From Prorocentrum cordatum (taxonomy: Eukaryota; Sar; Dinophyceae; Prorocentrales; Prorocentraceae), in the NCBI GenBank assembly GCA_963575745.1, contig CAUYUJ010014261.1:45001-109000 (forward strand): a stretch of DNA of 64,000 nucleotides, given 5' to 3'. Made by a program: the position numbers and the translations under genes. The notes under the pieces were generated by a model. It was given only the letters and a program-made list of their open reading frames with translations. It was not told where the DNA came from and did not search any database. Shown here piece after piece: positions 11,478-22,850 of the stretch (its first letter is position 1; the number at the start of each line of letters is the position of its first letter).

Positions 11478-11824
11478 ACCCGACTTAAATCTAGGACAGA
11501 AGAACATCCTCCGTTGGCCAAAGCACCCCAAACCATGAGACCACTCGAGGGTACCCTCCACAGAGATGCACAAGAGCGTACTATCAGCATGAAGAAGATT
11601 GAGGGTACCCTCCCCATGCCTCGGTCCGACCGCGTAAGAAGGATGTACTACAAAGATGCGAGGGCCCAGGACGGCCACGTCGACACATTTCGAGCGGGGC
11701 GCGGCCGGCGAAAATGGCCGAGGATGGACCGAAGGGGAAGGATGATGCAAGGGCAACTTTGGAAAATCGTTCCTTCTCACTGCCCGTCTTGACTGTCGGG
11801 AGGGGCTGGCCCAGGGCGGGGAAA

Positions 11825-11945
11825 TCGGGCTGGACTCGGCGATGGGCCCACGACAGCGAGTCCGCACTCCTCCTGGGCGGGGTGGGCTGTTCAGGCCCAT
11901 CCGAGATCCGTGGGCGTGTGTTGGGGGTTGGGGGGGTGAATCGAA
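11825..11945 (+). repeat. Dispersed repeat family R12, copy 1
   Basis: Shares CGACAGCRAGYYCGCACYC, CTCCTGGGCG and GATCCGTGGGCG with the copy at 12700-12860. A third copy lies at 63205-63375. Confidence 0.65.
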
Positions 11946-12699
11946 CGGAAGACCCGAGAGGAGGAGTGCACAGCACTACTAGAAACAAAAGCTTACGGGG
12001 AAACCTGATAGGGGCCACGGGCGACAATAAAAGGGCCCTCTAAAAAACCTAGCTTCTGGAAGCGGCCTCTGCGGCCTGTTCCTTTTAAACGAATCCTCTC
12101 ACACAAGGCTGACATACGCTGCTCAGACGACCGGGTGAGGGGGGAGGGGGGAGCGACAGGGAGGGGGCCGAGCACCCCCAGCGACGGTCTCCGACGCGCC
12201 TCTCTCTCGCGCCTGGGACCTCCGAGGGGGGGGGCAGTGCCAAAGGGGACCGTCACTGGGGGGAGGTCGCTGACTTCTCGGGAAAGAAATCCCCGCAGGA
12301 CCCACGACCCCCCCACCGAACCAAGGCCGTGCACGGCGACCACGAAACCGAACACCGGCCGAACAGACAGCGAAGCCGAGGCCGACCAGCATTGGCAGGC
12401 CGAGAGCAGTGTCGAAGGCGCAATGCCGCGGCAACGACACCATAACCGACCGAACAAAGCAGACTGAGACGCGACCGAACCGACCGGACCGTGAAGACCT
12501 TTGAGGGCCCACGACCCCCCTCCCCGCGCACCCACATAAAACCCAAGTCCTCCTCCTCCTCCTCCTCCTCCACCTCCTCGGCCCCCGATCCTGGAGCCCC
12601 GATCCTCGAAAGAGCTGGCGACAATCCGGAGCGGTGACCACCCCTCAGCACAGCCTGGGCGGGGGCTGAAGGGCAACGCCCTGGGGGGGAAGCGTCCAG

Positions 12700-12860
12700 C
12701 TTGAGTCAGAGGTGCATCGCCGACAGATCGGCAACAGGCCCCCGACAGCAAGCTCGCACCCTCCTGGGCGAGGTCGGCCGTCGGGCCCGGGTCGGCGATC
12801 CGTGGGCGATTGGGGGTCGATGCGCCACCCCCTGAGCCCATCCACCTGACCTTGCCCCTG
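12700..12860 (+). repeat. Dispersed repeat family R12, copy 2
   Basis: Closely matches 63205-63375 over TCGGCGATCCRTGGG and CGCCCACCCCCTGAGCCC-like blocks. The 63-kb copy lies inside an intron of the PAS-like gene. Bases 11946-12699 and 12861-13020 show no gene. Confidence 0.7.
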
Positions 12861-13023
12861 GTCCCGGTGGCTCTCCCATCGCCCGACCACTCCAAGAGCG
12901 AAAGGGCTGCAACGTAAGCAAAAAACCAAACGGCACAGACCTCAATTGCGAGGCGGGTTCCGCCGAGCGGAAAATTCGGGGGCCGATGCCCCTGACCCCC
13001 GAACGTTAGCGAGGACCTTCTCT

Positions 13024-13260
13024 CGCTCCGCCGCGGGGAGGCGACGACGACGACGACGACGGACGACGACGGAAGACGGCGGACGACGACGACGATGATG
13101 ACGACGGACGGCGACAACGGATGGGCTGGAACGAAACAAAGCAGCAGAAGAGGAACGACCTTGGTCGCGAAGAGGGTCCCGCCGCTCACCCCACTCCGGG
13201 CCGACGCTGTGCCCCAGCCCCTCGACTGGCGATGACCTCCTCTCGCACCGCCGCGGGGGG

Positions 13261-13323
<63 letters not shown>

Positions 13324-13395
13324 GCCGACGACGACGACGACGACGACGAGGCCGACGAGGCCGCCGAGGCCGCCGAGGCGGCGGCCCCGGGGCGA
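13024..13395. repeat. (GAC)n microsatellite block
   Basis: Two dense GAC tracts (13030-13110 and 13258-13380). Thr, Arg and Ser open frames are artefacts. Confidence 0.95.
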
Positions 13396-14265
13396 ACTCC
13401 GCGCTGGCGCTTCGGCCCCGAAGCCGCCCCACGTCCGGGGCCTGGCCGCGGGCCGCGAAGCCGGGGCAGCTCGGCAGAGGAGGAGGTGCCCATGCCTCGT
13501 CCCTCTGCTTATGTCGTCCCCATCCTACGCAAGGACCGCATCCCAGAAAGAATTTCGAGCACCCAGAAAAGTATCAAAAGAGTATCAAGAGAGTGTCGAA
13601 ACAGTGTCGTGCAAGTGTCTCCCAGGGCCCGACACGTGAAAACCCTCGAGTTTCGGTACTTGTTTCTGGCGCTCGAAACTCTTTCGGTGATCAAGGCTAA
13701 AATGGGCTGGAACATCATAACCCTCCGCCCGCTCTCCGCTCCCTGGGGCCTCCCGGGGCGGCCCTCGTCGCCACCGCTGGATCCGCCTCGAACTTCTGGT
13801 CGGGGCGCGCCCCGGGACGGGTCCTGGGAGTGGCGGCATCGGGCATCGGTGCCTCTTGGTTTCCCCAGCAGCGGAGGGGAGGGACGACGCAGGAGAGCCA
13901 AGCGAGCAAGGGAGAGAGCCGGGCGAACGAGTGGCGAGGGGGGGGGGAGGCAGAGCCGCGCGAGGGAGCCGGAGGAGGAGAGACGAGGAAGCCTGAGGAG
14001 GGAACATGAGGCAGCGGGAGGGGGAAAGGAGAACAAGAAGGCGGAGGAGAATGGAGAAGGCGAGAACGAGAAGAAGGGGGAGGGAACGAGGGGGGGAAGC
14101 GGACGGAGGAAGGGGGAAGCGGGTGGAGGCGGAGAGAACGAGAAGGACGTGGAACGGGAAGCGGAGGAGAACCAAGAACAAGGAAGATATATCGAAGAGA
14201 AAGGACAGCGCGGGAAGGGGAGCCTCGGCGACGTCGTATATGAGGGTTAAAAGGGTTGTCCGAAG
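13396..14265. other. Gene-free stretch, purine-rich at the 3' side
   Basis: From about 13880 to 14230 the plus strand is G/A-rich (GGAGGAGA-type). No gene or structured repeat is recognised. Confidence 0.5.
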
Positions 14266-15170
14266 GGAGGGGTGCCATTGCTGCCTCTTGGGGCCCTCTT
14301 GGAGGGCCTTGGGTGCCTCTGGGGGCTTTGTCTGGGGGCCTACTCGGAGCTTCTTGGAGCCTCTTGGATGCTTCTTGAGGGATTCCTGGAGCCTCCTGGG
14401 GGCGCCTTGGGGCCGAAGGCTTGAATTATACATTCGGCTTCCTCCTTTTGGCCCCCTCTTAAGACCGTCCTGGGGCCGTCATGGGCTGTCGTGGGGGCCT
14501 CTTGGGCCTTCTTGGGGCTCTCTCGGGCAGCTTGCGAACCCTGTCGGGAGCCTCTTGGGCCGTCCTGGGGCGATCTTGGAGGCCTCGCGGGCCGCCTTGG
14601 ATGCTCTGAAAACTCAAGAGACGAAACTTCTAAACATGCACGCTTTCCGACGGGAATGGGTCCGCTGTTGCCTCTTGAGGCCCCCTTGGGGAGCCTCTTG
14701 AAGCTTCCTGGGGGGGCTCTTCTGGGCCTCTTGGATGCTTGTTGGGTGGTTCCCTGGAACTCCCGGGGGTGTCTTGGGGCCGAAGGCTTGAAATATCCAT
14801 TCGGGTACCCCCGCTGTGCCCCCTCTCGGGGCCGTCCTGGGGCCTTCATGGGCTGTCTTGGGGGCCTCTTGGGCCTTCTTGGGGCGCTCTCTTGGGCCGT
14901 CTTGGAGCCCTATAGGTTGCCTCTTGGGCAATCTTGGGGGGGATCTCGGAGGCCTCGCGGGCCGCCTTGGATGCTCTGAAAGCTGCAGAGACGGATCTTT
15001 TCTGAATATGCGTTTTCTGAAAGAAATGTGACAATTGTTGCCTCTTGGGGACCTCTTGGGGGGCCGTTTGGGGGCCCCTTGGGGCGTCTTGAGGGCCTCC
15101 TGGGCCGTCTTGAGGCCATCTTGGGCCGCTTGGAGCAATATTTCGGCGATCTCGGGACGCATGGGAGCAA
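14266..15170 (-). repeat. CTTGGGG array built of ~375-bp tandem units
   Basis: Three units begin near 14266, 14655 and 15030, each opening with TTGCCTCTTG or TGCCTCTTGG. The first two end with TTGGATGCTCTGAAA, a GAGACGRA block and a short AT-rich tail. The same tail logic (GTCGGAAGC or GGTCGAAAACG...GAGAA...AAAA) ends units near 46.8, 54.6, 60.2 and 60.6 kb. The array is thus a structured long tandem repeat. Confidence 0.8.
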
Positions 15171-15284
15171 TTTAAAAGCCTGCCGCATCTACCCAGGATG
15201 GCCAAGAGCCGTCCAAGGAAAGGGCCAGAGGGCGGGTACAGAAATCAGGATTTTCCTGCCCCCTATAACCCTCTACCATATCTC

Positions 15285-15294
15285 GCTCTCTCTG

Positions 15295-15344
<50 letters not shown>

Positions 15345-15406
15345 TGTGTGCACTAATCCATATATGCGTGCATACATGCTAGCATACATACACGCACGCA
15401 TTCACG

Positions 15407-15448
<42 letters not shown>

Positions 15449-15509
15449 CACAGACAGACAGACATGCAAACATACAGCCATACCTACCTACCTACCTACC
15501 TACCGACCT

Positions 15510-15603
<94 letters not shown>

Positions 15604-15680
15604 GTACCTCCCTACCTACCTACCTACCTACCTACATACAAACATACATACAAACATACATACATACATACATGCATACA
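15285..15680. repeat. Compound microsatellite (CT, TA, CA, CAGA, CTAC, CATA)
   Basis: Simple tracts in sequence, the longest being about 25 CAGA units at 15509-15602. Confidence 0.95.
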
Positions 15681-15859
15681 TCGATGTGAGAGAGCGTGAT
15701 CCACCGCCGCTTTACTTTGGAAAATTCACCCCCTCTTCCTCTGGAACCTGGGGTCCCCCCCCCTCGAACCTGGGGTTCCCCCCTTCCGAAAATCACCCTC
15801 CCTGGTGGACCCCCCCCCCCCCCCGGCAACCCCCCACCCCGACCTCCCCCCCCCCCCCC

Positions 15860-17255
15860 CGGGAAAACCGGGGGGGTCACTACCGGCTCGAACCCCTCCA
15901 CCCCCCGTCCAGAGAACCGAGATCTCGAGGGGGGTCACTACCGGATCGAGCCCCTCCCCTCCCCCCCAGAAAAACAACAGGGGGGGTCATTACCGGTTCG
16001 AACCCCCCAGTCCCCCCTCCAGAAAACCGTGGGGGGTCACTACCCGTTCGAATCCCCCGCCCTTCCAGAAAACCGGGGGGGGGTCGTCACTATCGGTTCG
16101 ACCCCCCCCCAGAAAACCGAAAGGGGTTCACTACCGGATCGACCCCCCCCCCCTCCAGATAACCGATGGGGGTTACTACCGGTTCGAACACTCCCGCCCC
16201 CCCTCCAGAAAATCAGGGGGGGCCACTACCGGTTCGACCCCCCCCCTTTCGCCGCTGGCAAACGACTCCCAGGTCCCCACCACCGTGCGCACCACATCCC
16301 CACTGCTTTCCCCAGCATCACTGTCCTCACATCACCACCAATGTCCCCGCTGTTGACACCACCGTCCTCACTCTGTCCCCACCAGTGCCCCCACGACTGT
16401 CGCAGTGTCCCCACCACTGTTCCCACCACGGTCCCACTGTTCCCACCACTGTCCCCAATGTCCCCACCAGTGTCCCCACTATACCTCTGTCCCATTGTCC
16501 CACCACCGCCCTCGCCACCGCCCTCACCAGTGTCCCCACCACCAGTGTCCCCATCATGGCCCCACTGTCCCCACCACATTCCTACTGTCCCCACACCACT
16601 GTCCCCACCACCACCGTCCCCACCACTGTCCCACAGCCCCCACCACTGCCCCCACTGCCCCCACTGTTCCCGCCCTTGTCCCCGCTGTCCCACCAGTGCC
16701 CCCATTGTCCCGCCACGGTCCCACTCTCCCCACTTTCCCCACGGTCCCCACCATTGTCCCGTTGTCCTCACTGTCCCCACCACTGTCCCATTGTCCCCAC
16801 TGTCCCCGCCGCTGTCCCACTGTGCTGTCCCACGGTCCCCACTGTCTCCACCACTGTCCCACTGTCCCCACCACTTTCCCCATTGTCCTACTGCCCGCCA
16901 CCGTCTTCACCACCGCCTTCACCACTGTCCCCCCCGCTACCGTCCCCACCACAGTCCCAGTCCCCATCACTGTCCCGCTGTCCCCTCACCACTGCCCCCC
17001 CCGCCACCGCCCCCACCACTGTCCGCACCACTGTCACACTGTCCCCGCGCCACTGTCCCCACCACCACCATTCCCACCATTGTCCCACTCTCCCCACCAC
17101 TGTCCAACTGTCCCGAAGAGCGGGAATCGTTTGTCGGCGGCGAGGGGGGGGGGAAGGGGGGTTCAAACCGGTAGTGACCCCGTGTTTTTTTTTGGGGGGG
17201 TTCGAACCCGTAGTATGGAGGGGGTGGTTCGAACCGGTAGTGACCCCCCCCCCCC
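15860..17255. repeat. Fold-back minisatellite with B-box-like motif GGTTCGAAC
   Basis: Eight degenerate plus-oriented copies of GGGGTCACTACCGGTTCGAA occur at about 15875-16240. At least two inverted copies (GGTTCGAACCGGTAGTGACC type) and a partial lie at 17160-17245. Next to them TCGCCGCTGGCAAACGACTCCC-like sequence (16249-16270) is mirrored by 17122-17143 in 19 of 22 positions. The centre (16290-17110) is a CCCCACCACTGTCC minisatellite. GGTTCGAAYCC matches the consensus of a pol III internal B box. Confidence 0.75.
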
Positions 17256-17998
17256 GGATTTCGAGGAGAGGGGGGGGGCGGTAAGGAAACCTATATGTTA
17301 CTATGATGATGTTTTGCAGCCAGGGGATGGATCCTGCCCTAATGCCAACGATGTGATGTATTACTATGCTGTTGCGGCGCTCCTTGCGCCGATGGGCCTA
17401 GCAACGCGTGCAAGCAATGTGGCGGCATCGCCCCGTATTGCCCCAACCGTCACTATCTGGTGTCGTTTCCCCTCAATGCTTGCCGTTTGAACCGCTTGAA
17501 CTTGCTCAAGCACCAAACGTTTCACTAATTGTCGCTTGACTTCGACGCTCTGTCGACACTCGCGAAAGCGCCGCCAACGGCACCCGCACATGGAACACAC
17601 TGCAAAACCAATGGTTGTTCAATGGTTCAGGCGGTTCAAACGGGAACAGCGTGAAGAAAATGCGGGCGAAAGCCCCAAGGCGAATTGCAAGCGGCAAGAC
17701 AAGATGGCGGGGACGTGGCGGAGGTTTTTCGCTATCGAGTGTGCAAACGAAGCTAACCGCCCCGAGCGAGTCCTGCCCCCGCGCGCGTCGCGCGCGTTTG
17801 CAGGCCAAGCCGAGAAGCTAGCAACTAGGTGGCCCAGCTGCCGCGAGCTGGACGGCTAGCACAGCAGCGCCCGCGCAGAGAATCCCAAGCAAGTCCTGCC
17901 CCCGAGCGCACCGCGCAAACCCTGCAGGCGCACGCGAGCATTCTAATCCCAAAACGGCGCTTACGGGCTCCTCATCGTGCCTGGGCCGTTCAATCAGA
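17256..17998. other. Gene-free stretch
   Basis: Mixed-composition sequence with short open frames on both strands and no recognised motif. Confidence 0.4.
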
Positions 17999-20900
17999 TC
18001 ATGCGCCGCCGTGGGCCGCGCCGGAGACTGCCGCGTCGCCCTCGTTCCAGCGGCCTGCCATCGACGGCCCCTGCGCGCCGGGCTTGATGTCGAGTTGCTC
18101 CTCCTGGGCGACTAGCTGCCCGCCGCCCTCGGGCGCCCCGCTGGCCGCCGCAGCGCCGAGCAGTCCGCCGCGCGGTTCGCGCCCGCGCTGATCCCCCTGC
18201 GCGCAAGGCAGCCCGCCGACCTCGGGCGCGCCACTGGCCGCCGCAGCCGCATCGATATCAAGCAACTTCTCCATCTGCTGGGCCAGGTGGCACACCTTCA
18301 TCCTCTTCTGGGCCGCCTCAGCCTCGCCCTCGTCGCTCGGGCGGTTGCGTTCCGCCGAGAATGCCCCGATCGTCTCGCCGCCCACTGCTTTCAAAGCAAC
18401 GCGGGCACTGTGCGTGTTCCAGACGTGGTCGGCCACCGCGTCGAACACCCACTCGACATCGGACATGGAAGGCGTGGCCACGCACATGCCGTCGAACACC
18501 AGACTCAAGACGCGCGCGTGCAGTCCCTTGGCAGCAACAGCCATGCTCTCGAGGATGTTGTCTTCCATCGTCTGCAGGTGCAGCGCCGGCACCGAGGACC
18601 TTGGATGCGCCTTCAGCAATACCTTCTCCGTGGATGCAACCTTGCGATTCCTGGAAGTCCCCGCGCCGCTGCCGGCCCCCGCCGCCGCGGCCGGGCTCGG
18701 GCTCGCCGCGGGAAAGCAGCGAACCCCGAAGCCGCGCGCGGTCGGGCAGGCCAGCGGCGAGGTCGAATTCCAGAACCTCGCCTTCTTGTGCTCGTCACAC
18801 TGAGCCGCCAGGGTCTCCTGGCAGCGCCTGAAAGCGCTCCTCAACTCCATCGGGCACGGCAGATAGTCGTCGGGGCGATCGCTCTCCCAGGATGCATCGG
18901 GCTGAATGCTGCCCATGAGCGGTAGCCGCGAGGAGATCCCTGTGCCTCGGACCGAGGACACGATGTTGTAATACTGAGCCACAGCGGTGCGCCACTCTTT
19001 GGACTTGCCCGCGTACATCTCGACGAGCCCGAAGTCGCGCTCAATGGCGCCATCCGGAACGTGCGGGCGCAGCGCCTCCAGGAATATCTGGTAGAACGCC
19101 GCAATCATGTCGAACTCGCCCACCGCCAGGTCGTTGAACGCGACGACTCGCGCCTCCCTGGTGCAAGACTGAAGCCCTAGGCCTGACTCGCGCGCGCGGC
19201 CGATATTGTCGAGCTGGTAGCATTCGCGGCGAAGAACGCGGATGTCTGGGCACTCTGGCACGGAGGCCGGGCGGAGGAAACCGTCCTTCATGGCGCAGGC
19301 CGTGCCCGCCTGGTCCAGGAGATCCACGTGTGCAGACAGCGCCTCCTGGCGACGCTCGCCCGCGACGGCAGCCCCCGCGTCGCGCCGGGCCCGCAACGCA
19401 GTCAAGTTGACTGCCGCGCAGACAGCGCAGCGGCAGCGTCGGCTCGGCACATCGGCTTCGGCGGGCTTGGCCAGAGCGTCCTCGGCGGGGACGCAAGCGT
19501 CGAGGGGGTCGCCAAACGCGGCAGCGTCCGCGAAAAACTTGTCGCACAGCGACTCGTCGAAGCGGGGCGCGGCCAACCGCCCCTGCATTCTCTGCTCGCG
19601 TGACTTCGCGGCCCCGATCTGGAGGAGATTGGCGGGCGACCTGGCGCGCGGACGTGGCCCAGGAGGGCGGCCCGCCGCTTCGTCTTCGGGGCGGCCAGTG
19701 GCAGTTCGCACCTGGTCTGCCCCACCTGGTACTGCAGGAGGGCGCGGGTCCTTCGCGCGTTGAGGCGAGCGTGGATGTCCTGGGCGAGTGCGAGTGACTC
19801 CGCGCTCGCCTCGCCCTCGCGAGCGCCGTCGCCGTCCACCCTGTCCCACTCGGCCATCCACGCCTCGAGCCAATGCGCCGCGGTCTTCGCCCCTGTCGCT
19901 GCCAGCTCGCGCAGCGAGAGGCCCCCGCTCGAAGACGCGGATGACCTGATAGTGAGGAGGACGAGCAAGTGGCCGATCGCGAACTCGGGCCCCCCGACCC
20001 CCGCTTCGAGCCCGCGGTCCAAGAGGAAGGAGCGCGGGGGCGCAAGGGGCGTGAGAGGAGTCGCGAACCTTGTTCGGCATGCACATCGGCAACAAGCGGT
20101 CGCGCTCCGTGCCCTTCGGAACCTGCCCCCATGACGGGATGTCGTTGCATGCGCACATGTGAGCGCACATGAGCCTCATCTTCTCGGCGTCGCCCGAGTT
20201 GCATGCGCGGGCGGTAATGGGGTCGATCGAGTTCCTGCTCTTGAAGACAGCGTTGCTCCAAGCCGCGAAATGCACCTCGTTGCCGAAAGCTTCTCGGACC
20301 CCGCGACGAAAAACGTTCGCCGCGATGTGTTCGCGTTCGGAACGCTCGTCCGCAGTGAAGACTGCGGCTCGGACGGGAACGTAGTGCTCTCCCCGGGCAG
20401 CTCGGAAGATGCCCTTGCCATTTCGGCCCCGCCTAAACCCCGCGCAGCAGCGGCGTGCCCTCGAGGAGCCGCGCCTGCACGCATCGTCAGCTGGAAATTC
20501 TCAGCGTCCGCGCCCCCGAGCTCCCCGGCGCAGTCGTCGGGGCGATGGTCGCCCTCGCGCTTGTGCAGCGACCGCAAGATAGACCTGGTCGGGGCGGCGG
20601 TTGCCGCCCTCGCCCTCGCCCTCGCCGCGAGATTTCCCTGCGCGGCGGCGCCCGGCAACCTCCCGGAGCACGGGGGGGGGGGCCTCGCCTGGGAGATCGC
20701 CTTGGCTCTCGCCAAGGATCGCTTGACAGTCTGATCCCGCACCCGCCAGTCGTCATCGCGGCTGCAGTACGCGATCGGGCACTGGTCCCCTTGGAAGAAG
20801 AAGTAGGCGAGCTGCGCCTGCAACATCTGCGACAAATTGCGGCGGTCGGGCAGCTCCTTGTAAATATACGCACAGGGGGCTGGTCCTCGGGCCGTTCGCA

Positions 20901-21019
20901 TGCTGGGCACGGAACTCGTCGAGGCGGCAAATCAAGGACGCATTCGTCGTTCGGGCTGCAACCGCCACGATGCGACTCCAGTCTGCCCGCGGCGGCTCGG
21001 GCGGCAGCATCTGCGCCAT
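17999..21019 (-). pseudogene. Large frameshifted gene with polymerase-like C-terminal motifs
   Basis: A start at 21019 (MAQMLPPEPPRADW) opens a frame that continues, after one-base shifts near 20877 and 20390, into a 758-residue stretch ending at 17999. Visible segments are YFFFQGDQCPIAYCSRDDDW, then AVFTADERSEREHI and VHFAAWSNAVFKSRN, then a low-complexity Arg/Gly linker. After it come GEFDMIAAFYQIFLEAL, a basic region and LHLQTMEDNIL followed by LSLVFDGM. The EFDMIAAF...E...FDG spacing recalls the acidic palm motifs of polymerase-like proteins in protist mobile elements; that is inference only. The C-terminus is Ala/Gly/Gln rich. The frame changes suggest a pseudogene or consensus errors. 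I cannot name the family. Confidence 0.5.
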
Positions 21020-21027
21020 GGCGATGG

Positions 21028-21725
21028 CCTGGCAAAAATTCCGGGTATTCGGGTATTCGGTTATTCGGGTGTTCGGGTATTCGGGGATCAGGGTATTCGG
21101 GTGTTCGTGTGTTCGGGTATTCGGGTATTCGGGTATTCGGGTATTCGGGTATTCGGGTGTTCGGGCATTCGGGTATTTGAGTATTCGGGTATTCGGGTAT
21201 TCGGGTATTCGGGTGTTCGGGTATTCGGGTATTTGTGTTTCGGATATTCGGATATTCGGGTATTCAGATATTCGGGCTTTCGGGTCTTCGGGCATTCGGA
21301 TATTCGGGTGTTCCGGTATTCGGTATCGGTATTCAGGGATTCGGGCATTCAGATATTCGGGCATTCGGAGCGGGGGGGGGCGGGCATACCTGCATTCGGG
21401 CATTCGGAGCGGGGGGGGGGGCGACATCACCCGAATGCACACCCGAATGCCCGAATACCTGAATACCCGATAACCCGCATATCCGAAAATCCGAATAACC
21501 GAACACCCGGATACTCGAATATCTGGATACCCGCACGCCCGTAAACCCGAATACCCGGGTACCCGAATACCGAATTCCCGAATACCGGAACATCCGAATA
21601 CCCAAACACCTGAATACCCGAATGCCCGCATACCCGAACACCCGCATACCCGAATACCCGAATACCCGAGTACCCGAGTACCCGAATACCCGAATACCCG
21701 AACACCCGAATACCTAAATCCCCAA
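21028..21725. repeat. Head-to-head 9-bp minisatellite (GGGTATTCG / CGAATACCC)
   Basis: GGGTATTCG repeats from about 21040 to 21410. After a G-rich centre, the reverse complement CGAATACCC repeats to 21720, giving a palindromic pair of about 300-bp arrays. Open frames of GYSGIRVF or NTRIPEYP type run through both. A short piece of the same minisatellite recurs at 22455-22550. Confidence 0.95.
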
Positions 21726-22850
21726 GGCTGGGAAGCGGCTGGGCGTCGAGGCTCGAACGACGGCGATTGCCGCGCCGGGTCTGGGGCGAGGCAGCGAGCA
21801 ACGGCGCTTCCCTCACCCCGCTCCCCGTCCTGTCCTGCGCTACGGTGGGGGATGCGAATTGTTTCGCAATCGATTCATTGATGGCCACGGGTTGTCTCGC
21901 CCCCGCGCGCTCTCGCTGGAGCACGCGCGGGCGCTTGTAGCCATAGACCGTGGAGACCTTCACGTTCTGGCGGCCGGGCACGTCGTTGATCCCCTCCCAC
22001 GTGATCCAATGGCATTCAGACATTCACAGCTTGCGACTTGGCGCTTTACCCACCTGTGGGGGTACGCACGCGAGGCCAATGAACAGTGCCCACTACCCCG
22101 CCCGCCCTGCCCATTCCGATGCCCCGCCCCATTGGGCCCCTGCCGCCGTCTGCACCATCGACGAAAGCTGCGCCGCGACGCAGACAACGAGGACAGTTCC
22201 GTTGCTCCTGTTGGAGATTATCAGGAAAGCCCCATCGAGCTCGACGGCCGCGCCGAGCAACTCGACTTCCACGGCGATCGGGTCGACGCGCCCCGTGATC
22301 ACGCGCGGTCGCTTGAAGACCGTGGAGATCGTCGCGTTCTGGCGGCTGGGCACATCGTTGACGCCCTCCCACGCGATGCCGCGGTACTCGGGGGCGGCCA
22401 ACTCCTCGCGCATCTCGCGTTTCACCTGCGGGAGCGCGCAAACGAAAACAATGAATGCCCGAGTGACCGAATACCGGAATACCTGAAGAACCGACTATCC
22501 GAATGCACGAATGCCTGAATACCCGATTACCCGAATGCCCGAATTCCCGAAGATGGGGAGCGCGCGAGCGGGCGAACATCGAAGCTCGAGCGATGGCGAT
22601 TACCACGCCCCGTCGCCATCTGCACCGTCGACGACGGCGCCACCGCGAGGGCGTCGATGAGAACAGCTCCGGTGTCCGCACTAGATCTCCTAGATAGCCT
22701 CATCTCGCTCGAAGTTTGCGAAGAACAGCTCTACGTCCACGGGGATCGGGCGGGCGCGCCGCGCGAGCACGCGCGGCACGTGGTAGTCAACTGGCAGCCG
22801 CGCCAACCCCTGGGGCGGGCCGCGGAGCAACGCTGAAACGCTGGAACTTC
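21726..22850 (-). pseudogene. Three degenerate tandem copies of an unidentified coding domain
   Basis: The minus strand reads WEGINDVPGRQN...YKRPRVL (about 22010-21900), then WEGVNDVPSRQN...KRPRVITGRVDPIAVEVELL (about 22380-22250), then PRVLARRARPIPVDVELFF (about 22775-22715). The DNA confirms the relation: ATCTGCACCGTCGACGA (22618) matches GTCTGCACCATCGACGA (22148), and TCGARGCTCGARCGAYGGCG recurs at 21748 and 22579. Two copies are followed by the CGAATACCC minisatellite, so domain and minisatellite appear to have been duplicated together. The function is unknown. Confidence 0.6.

Noticed and set aside
11993-13432. 479-codon open frame on the minus strand
   Set aside because: Its N-terminal part is an Arg-rich reading of the GAC repeat, the rest has no motif, and other phases are equally open.
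15870-16240. tRNA genes, because of GGTTCGAAYCC
   Set aside because: Only the T-arm-like motif is present; no acceptor stem, D-arm or anticodon arm could be drawn.
15696-17490. Several 350-490-codon Pro/His/Ser-rich open frames
   Set aside because: They are readings of the CCCCACCACTGTCC minisatellite and of the B-box-like repeats.
21028-21725. Interstitial telomeric repeat
   Set aside because: The unit GGGTATTCG is unlike the TTTAGGG-type telomeric repeat known from dinoflagellates.
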